From Miscanthus floridulus (lineage: Eukaryota > Streptophyta > Magnoliopsida > Poales > Poaceae), in contig NC_089585.1 of NCBI RefSeq assembly GCF_019320115.1, positions 145,407,769-145,471,768 on the forward strand: DNA of 64,000 nucleotides, in the 5' to 3' direction. Within the stretch, counting starts at the first letter, position 1. The number at the start of each line of letters is the position of its first letter. Below, in pieces: positions 59,001 to 64,000 of the stretch. Made by a program: the position numbers and the translations under genes. The notes under the pieces were generated by a model. It was not told the DNA's origin and made no database searches. It saw only the letters and a program-made list of their open reading frames with translations.

Positions 59001-60065
59001 TCACCCATGTTATAATTGAACAAAGCACACAACATCAACTTCATCTTGTTCAATATGCCTAAGGTTAGAAAACAATAAGTAAAGTTTTGGTTCTGTTTGT
59101 GTTTTTCCACCAATAGAGCCCATGCACTTGATCTCTACCTTGTCTATATGAGCAGGACACACTTCAAGCAAAGTGTGGGAGAGTCGTTGATTCCCCAATT
59201 TCTACAAGTGAAGGTTCTGAACCTGCTAAGCCAAAAATCAAAACCCAAAACCAAGATGGGTTTGACGACAGAAGGTAACATCATCATCAGAGACACTGTC
59301 ACAAGATATGCAGCCATCTGTGTCTCCATCGCTGAGACCGGATAATGCACCCGAAAGGTAAAGGACTCTTCTCCAGCCGAGTCTTGTCCGGAGGACTTAA
59401 AAATCCGAATCCTGGCCGTGAGGTAACATCGGTAGTTATTCATATTTACTTTTTAGCATTGCATGAATTATTTTCATTTTTAGCATAATTATTTTCCTAC
59501 GTTAGTATTGCATTTAGAAAAGAAAAATAAAAAAATTCATTACCGCATTACATCATTGCATCATTAAAGCTTAAAGCCCCATACGAATAAATCTATGGTG
59601 TGTAAAAGCCCATAGAAATATTTACCGTGGTGGCATAAAAATATAAAAATACCATACATACACATTTCTGTCTACATTATATAAATAAGAAAATCCAAAA
59701 ATATTAAATAGACATCCTGTAGAACTTGGTCAATTAGGAAATCTTTCTAAACCTTCAAGGACAATAAATCTCTGAATGGCTGACCGCTAACCCCTTATCC
59801 TAATATGTGTCATGAGTTTTGGTGTTCTTGTTGGAGTATTTTCCAGGATTATCAAGAGCAACGCCATCCATTCGAAGTACATTCTTTCGAACCGCTGCTA
59901 CACCCGCTACGTGAGGAACACAACTTCTGGACGGATAAGAAAGACCACGACAACATCCAGCTTGGGGGAGAAGGCATCCCCGTGTATCTAGATAAGTATC
60001 TCTTTTCCTTTTATTATTCTTTGTTTGTTTTAAAAAAAATGAATAACTAAAAACAAATAAAAAGT
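55746..60065 (+). other. Non-coding interior of element C
   Basis: No coding region above background. It recurrently shows a degenerate motif of the type GTATRTGTCACTAAYC..TTGCAGRGAARAA (about 56,567, 56,946, 57,728, 58,125 and 58,422) and several TGTGGGRGAG/TATGGGGGATGG purine tracts (57,868, 59,175, 59,963). These look like relics of repeated 3' ends or internal duplications. Confidence 0.55.
55958..56049 (+). repeat. (TA)n microsatellite, about 45 units
   Basis: Uninterrupted TA dinucleotides. The tyrosine/isoleucine frame that runs through is an artefact. Confidence 0.97.
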
Positions 60066-61723
60066 TGTTGATGGTCACTAACATCAATTATAAACCATCA
60101 ACATAACCTGCATTTATACTTAATTCTATCACCAAACATAGGTATAGGGGTTTAAACTAATAAATTCCACGAGTTTTGGTGAATCTGTATTTTCAGCAGG
60201 GTTTAATCAGAAAACCGCCAAAGAGGACCTAATCGTCAAAGGAAATCATGGAATTCTATCGCGGTATCAACATGGGAAGACTCTAGAAGGGTCCAGAAGG
60301 CGAATCACCGAAGCGGGGCTCGACCCACTGCCATGTGGGGCCAACCGGCCTGTAGGTGGGGCCGCTCGGCCCTGATGGGCCCCACCTATTAGCCTTCTTC
60401 GAATGTCGGTTCCCCACTGCCTTAAGGATTGCATCTAAGTCGTTGTTTAAGTCGGTTTGATCTAAGGGCTCACGTTGGACCCTCAGAGCTATATATACCA
60501 GCCCCTGCCCCCCTCTCTTAGCAGATCCTAAAACCCTAATTCATATCTCTCCTTCAGATCAGCATACACTACAGGGATTAGGTCTAGAGCTCTCCAATGT
60601 AGTAGATTAGTAGCTCGGGAGTGAGGGTCGAGTTAGGCTCATGCTCAAGATCCGGATCTAGTGTTGGAGGCTCGGCGAAGCCTTGTATCTTCACTTCTAT
60701 ATCTTGTAAGACTTATTATTAATTCATCATATTCTTATCTACATGGCTATGCTTACTTTGAATATATATCTTGCTTAGTTAAGATTATCATTGCTTTTGT
60801 GTGATGGTTCATAGAGCGCTTAGCTTACTATAGTTTATCAATTGGGCTAAGTAGTCGAGTCTCGTGTAAGCATGGTGCTTATACGATGCTCTACCTATAG
60901 TACATCATGTTCTCTGGTTGGGTGGTAGCAGCAGGAGGTGACAGCCCCATCTATCCTTTGTAGTCCACTCTGAATTGAGCAGGTTCTTAAATTGTAAGAC
61001 CGTAGTCGCGTCAGTAGAGTTATCTATTGTAGGTGCTTTATCGTCTAAGCGGCGTCCCGAAGTGCACAAGAGTAGAGTTAGTCTTAACTATAGTCGGAGA
61101 TATATAGAGAGAGAAAACTACTGTTCTGCAGCTGGCTATAAAATAACTTATTATGTGGCCACTTTGAATTATGATAATTACTATGCTAATTCACGAGATT
61201 ATGATAACTCCTTACTATATGATTTACTATAATGTTACAGTAAATATCCTCATGTGTTATAGTAACACAACTATCGTAAATATGTATTCGCTTTATCGTA
61301 AATTAGTATATAAAATTATCATAAATGGAGGTGGCTACAGAATAACTTATTCTGTAGCTGGCTACTGAATATACTCTCCATATATATATATATATATATA
61401 TACTTCGATCCTGTAATAACAATATTATAGGAATTTATCTAACCCGTTGTTCTCCCGAGTTGACTAGTTTACATTATCTTAGTGACCTATCCCCTGAGTG
61501 TCATTATACTTAATTCTTATCATTACCTTTACCCCTTGCTTTAGATATGCTAGTATGTTGATTAGTATACATTCCTTTGTTATCCAATAAATTTTTACTC
61601 CATTGTTTACCTGTGGTAAAATATAAATAACGATACATGAAATATTTCCGGTAAAATGCTACTATGGTATTCTGTGCGCTTGCGGAATCCTTCAAATTCT
61701 ATTTGTGTTAATAAATACCAACA
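60066..61723 (+). repeat. Element C right LTR (1,658 bp) with a MITE
   Basis: Matches the left LTR except for an extra ~280 bp at about 61,105-61,380. Confidence 0.9.
61110..61378. mobile_element. MITE inserted in the right LTR of element C
   Basis: AT-rich, with inverted ends: CAGCTGGCTATAAAATAACT at the left against the complement of AGTTATT...GTAGCTGGCTACTG at the right. Absent from the left LTR, so it inserted after element C. The flanks are TA-rich, compatible with a TA or TAA target, but the exact borders are uncertain. Confidence 0.65.
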
Positions 61724-62250
61724 GGAAGCATGAAATTTCCGTCGGAGAGCCAGCAAGGATTTCGTTTAGATTTAATCCTTCACATCGTATAGGGATGATC
61801 GTGGATTTCTGGAAGTTCGTTTTCAGTCCTGAAGCCTCGCCAAACAATGTTAGGAGCTCGGCCATAGCCAAGGTGTCTTCCCTTGTTGGCTTGACAAAAA
61901 GGGCTGTGTCGTCATCATACATTGAAGCTCTAAGTTGAGTCGTTCTTCCCCTCAGCTTGGATAGGTGTCCTTTTTCTGTTGCTAGATCAAACAGTTTTTG
62001 CAGTGGATCCATTGCTATGACAAACAACAGAGGTGACAGTGGATCACCTTGACGAAGCCCTCTGCCATGCTTGGTAGGTGCATTTGGGATGCCGTTCAGC
62101 AGAACCCTCGTCGAGGAGGTGAAGAGAAGCGCAGCAATCCAGTCTTGCCATCGACAAGGGAATCCAAGTTTATTCAGCAAAGTAAGGAGATATTCCCATC
62201 TGACTGAATCGAACGCTTTGGTGATGTCGAGCTTGATTTTCATTCCTCAA
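61724..62250 (-). mobile_element. LINE piece 3: reverse transcriptase palm
   Basis: Minus strand frame of about 170 residues: KLDITKAFDSVRWEYLLTLL, GLRQGDPLSPLLFVIAMDPL and ASMYDDDTALFVKPT, i.e. the plant L1 reverse transcriptase with YDDD where YADD is usual. The piece begins abruptly inside the RT domain, so the LINE is 5'-truncated at about 62,250. Confidence 0.92.
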
Positions 62251-62654
62251 GAAAAGGAATATAGATTTCCAAGTGAAAGTTGTCGGTCATGTCTAGGAGC
62301 TTATGTGTATAGTGTACCTCACACACCAAGCTCGGTTTGTGAGTGAAATACAGATGCCAGAGTGTACGAGTGAACTGGTAGAGGGAGACAGCTGAGTGGG
62401 CCGTGGGGGTTGCTGTTAGATCTGAGATGCATTTACAAATTCCAATATGTTTAGTCCACATTCACATGTATGCATTATTGTGTAATGTGCACATTTTGTC
62501 AACCATCATCAAAATATCACAAAAACTTCGGGTGTGGCCAGTAAAGCTAATACCCCTGTGTGACATAGCTTTTACTAAAAGCAATTACAAAACTGCAACT
62601 ATCTATTGTAATTTGAAGTATACAGTCCATATTATTCCCCGAACAGTGGATCAA
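62251..62654. other. Gene-free interval, 3' side of the lectin/PAN gene
   Basis: AT-rich, presumably the 3' UTR and downstream region of the minus-strand gene. No repeat or coding region recognised. Confidence 0.5.
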
Positions 62655-63794
62655 TCAGTTGTGTTGGGACCCATTACTGTCGGTGTCGTTTTGCTCCCCG
62701 GCGCCCTCGGCCTCGCCTTCTTGGAGCTCGACGACTCTGTCCACCGCGGCTGCCAGCCGACGAAGCCGACAAAAATACAAGGCTATGAGCACCACAAACA
62801 CCAAGGCGCACACCACGTCGATCGCCCCACAGATCATTAATATCGTGCTAGTGCTAAGCTTGCCGGGAGAGCTGTCGTCGTCGTCGTCCTCGTCCTCGTC
62901 ACCTCCTCCTGCTGCTGCAGGGAACTTCACCCAGTAGCTGTACCGGCGACTCCCGTCAGTCACCTCCCTTGCCCCCGCCGTCAGCGTGTAGTGCGAACAC
63001 ACGCCGTGGTCAGCCGCACCGACGACGCCGGCGTCGTCCTTCACGTAGAGTGCGGCGTTGCACGAGAGGTTGCGCGCGCAATGCACCACGCACTCCCGGA
63101 GCGTCACGTTGGTCAGCGGCGACGCGGTCCGGAGCACCGTGGTGACGCCCCTCAAGTGGACCATACACGCTTTATCACCGGCCCCTTCGCAGGGGTTGCT
63201 GCTGGCGTTGCCGGCGCGCGCCGGCGGCCGATCGGCGTACTCGGAGAAGTCCTTGCATTTCCCGGCGGACGAGCACACCTCGTGGATGCTGCAGGAGAGC
63301 GGGAGCTCGCAGAACCCGAGTGCCTTGTACGAGGCCCTGAACTTCTGGTGCTGAGTGTCGTAGTAGTACATCACCAGGTTGCCATCGTCGCCCAGCGCCA
63401 GGAAGCTTACCGGTGGTTTCTTCACCGGCGGCGTGATCTGCGCCACCGTCACTCCCTGAAGGTCCAGCATTCTCAGCCCAGACCCGTTGAGCCTCGCCGA
63501 TGCCATCGTCCGGTTGGCCGGAGGGGCGAGCTCCCAGTAGGAGTACCTGGTCTCCCCGAAGTTGGAGTAGGCGGCTATCTTGTCGCCGTCAAGCTCGAAG
63601 GAGTAGAACACCGAGGACGACGCCACCTTTGTAGTGGGCGCGATCAAGTACACGGGCAGTCTGCGCTGCTGGCCGCGTAGGAATGTGTCCGTCGGATCGT
63701 CCAAGCTTTGCCACCTGGTGCAGTTCTGGGCGTCGAGTAAGACGAGGTTGCCGATCTTGAGATCCAAGTGCAGCGCCTGATGGTAGACGTTCCA
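62655..63794 (-). CDS. Kinase-less lectin/PAN-domain membrane protein, last exon
   Basis: A 379-codon exon, open throughout, starts after acceptor TTATTAACAG and reads WNVYHQALHLDLKIGNLVLL. It has the end of a bulb-type lectin domain (GNLVLLD, WQSLDDPTDTFLRGQQ), a second lectin-like stretch (SFLALGDDGNLVMYYYD), a Cys-rich segment, a PAN/Apple domain (NVTLRECVVHCARNLSCNAA to RRYSYWVKF), an acidic spacer, a membrane helix (ILMICGAIDVVCALVFVVLI) and a 40-residue tail. No kinase follows. This matches the layout of the plant PAN-domain proteins related to At5g03700, which is an assignment by layout. It is probably a plasma-membrane, sugar-binding cell-surface protein. The GC-rich coding sequence lacks stops, so it looks like a live host gene. 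The 5' exon(s) lie beyond the window. Confidence 0.85.
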   Translation of the reverse strand, partial: WNVYHQALHLDLKIGNLVLLDAQNCTRWQSLDDPTDTFLRGQQRRLPVYLIAPTTKVASSSVFYSFELDGDKIAAYSNFGETRYSYWELAPPANRTMASARLNGSGLRMLDLQGVTVAQITPPVKKPPVSFLALGDDGNLVMYYYDTQHQKFRASYKALGFCELPLSCSIHEVCSSAGKCKDFSEYADRPPARAGNASSNPCEGAGDKACMVHLRGVTTVLRTASPLTNVTLRECVVHCARNLSCNAALYVKDDAGVVGAADHGVCSHYTLTAGAREVTDGSRRYSYWVKFPAAAGGGDEDEDDDDDSSPGKLSTSTILMICGAIDVVCALVFVVLIALYFCRLRRLAAAVDRVVELQEGEAEGAGEQNDTDSNGSQHN

Positions 63795-64000
63795 CTGTTA
63801 ATAAGGCCTTATAAAGGTAGTACACGATAAGATACGAACAGATAATTCCATGATTCACTCGTAAATTGTATACATCTGCATGAAATGTTTACCCCGCATT
63901 TTGTAAAATTAAAAGTTTCTACACACACAAGCAGGAATATATATGTCTGTCCCATTTTAAGACCTGTCTGAGTGGTGGTGTACTATGTCGTGTGCCGAGT
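63795..64000 (-). other. Intron of the lectin/PAN gene (partial)
   Basis: AT-rich, ending on the minus strand in a pyrimidine-poor but valid TTAACAG acceptor. The 5' splice site is outside the window. Confidence 0.6.

Larger units (their letters stand above)
54178..61723 (+). mobile_element. Element C: non-coding LTR retrotransposon (LARD-like)
   Basis: LTRs start TGTTGAYGRTCACTAACATC and end AATAYCAACA. The internal region (55,713-60,065) has a gypsy-type primer site and no reading frame of note, so the element is non-autonomous. Flanks CGAAC and GGAAG match at 3 of 5 positions; removing one copy restores the LINE frame, which supports these borders. It begins with a 12-bp LTR stub and a second copy of the 3' untranslated segment, see findings. 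Confidence 0.85.

Noticed and set aside
62991..63680. 229-residue plus-strand frame opposite the lectin/PAN exon
   Set aside because: Its Arg/Val/His-rich composition is typical of the complement of a GC-rich grass exon, while the minus strand has clear domains.
1..64000. CRISPR arrays, bacterial operons, rRNA genes or integrated plant virus sequences
   Set aside because: No regularly spaced identical repeats, Shine-Dalgarno-led gene clusters, rRNA motifs or viral coat/movement domains were seen. The reverse transcriptases belong to a copia element and a LINE.

Overview
This is a plant nuclear window, most likely from a panicoid (Andropogoneae-type) grass. The basis is the density and style of nested transposons: a Ty1/copia element with an initiator-Met-tRNA primer site, MULEs, a CACTA element and an L1-type LINE, plus GC-rich codon use in the one host-like gene. 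There are no bacterial features, CRISPR arrays or operons. Almost everything is transposon sequence, and the boundaries can often be read to the base from terminal repeats and target-site duplications (TSDs).

Layout. 1-4,560: an LTR-like fragment, non-coding sequence, a LINE 3' end and a broken GC-rich gene (minus strand). 4,564-15,448: a complete but decayed Ty1/copia element on the minus strand (perfect TSD TTCTC, paired LTRs, PBS, gag-PR-IN-RT-RNaseH). 15,674-26,956: an 11.3-kb Mutator-like element (MULE-1) with long inverted repeats. It carries a MURA-type transposase with a SWIM finger, a plant mobile domain (PMD) gene and, convergent to them, a gene with three GRF-like zinc-finger modules; all three are degraded. 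27,781-43,716: a second MULE (MULE-2; 9-bp TSD, 8 of 9 matching) split by a 12,966-bp CACTA element (28,894-41,859; TSD TAT). The CACTA encodes a nearly readable TNP2-type transposase and an eight-exon TNPA-type protein, and carries captured and repeat cargo.

43,917-62,250: one 5'-truncated L1-type LINE on the minus strand, cut into three pieces. Solo LTR A (44,616-53,366) separates the first two pieces and itself contains non-autonomous LTR element B (46,495-53,252; perfect TSD GTAGG). LTR element C (54,178-61,723) separates the second and third pieces; it is non-coding, carries an extra LTR stub, and has a young MITE in one LTR. Removing A and C with one TSD copy each restores the LINE reading frame. 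62,655-64,000: the only intact host-like gene, encoding a kinase-less lectin/PAN membrane protein, which runs off the right edge.

Main points for follow-up: (i) MULE-1 as a transposase + PMD + triple-GRF system with three clusters of a TGTCGCGCCA-type motif; (ii) in-frame stop codons in two LTR elements that are almost all TAG with no TAA, as expected from deamination of methylated CAG (CHG) and CGA (CG) sites; (iii) related CGGACGC/CGGACACGTCCG motif arrays in three different LTR families.
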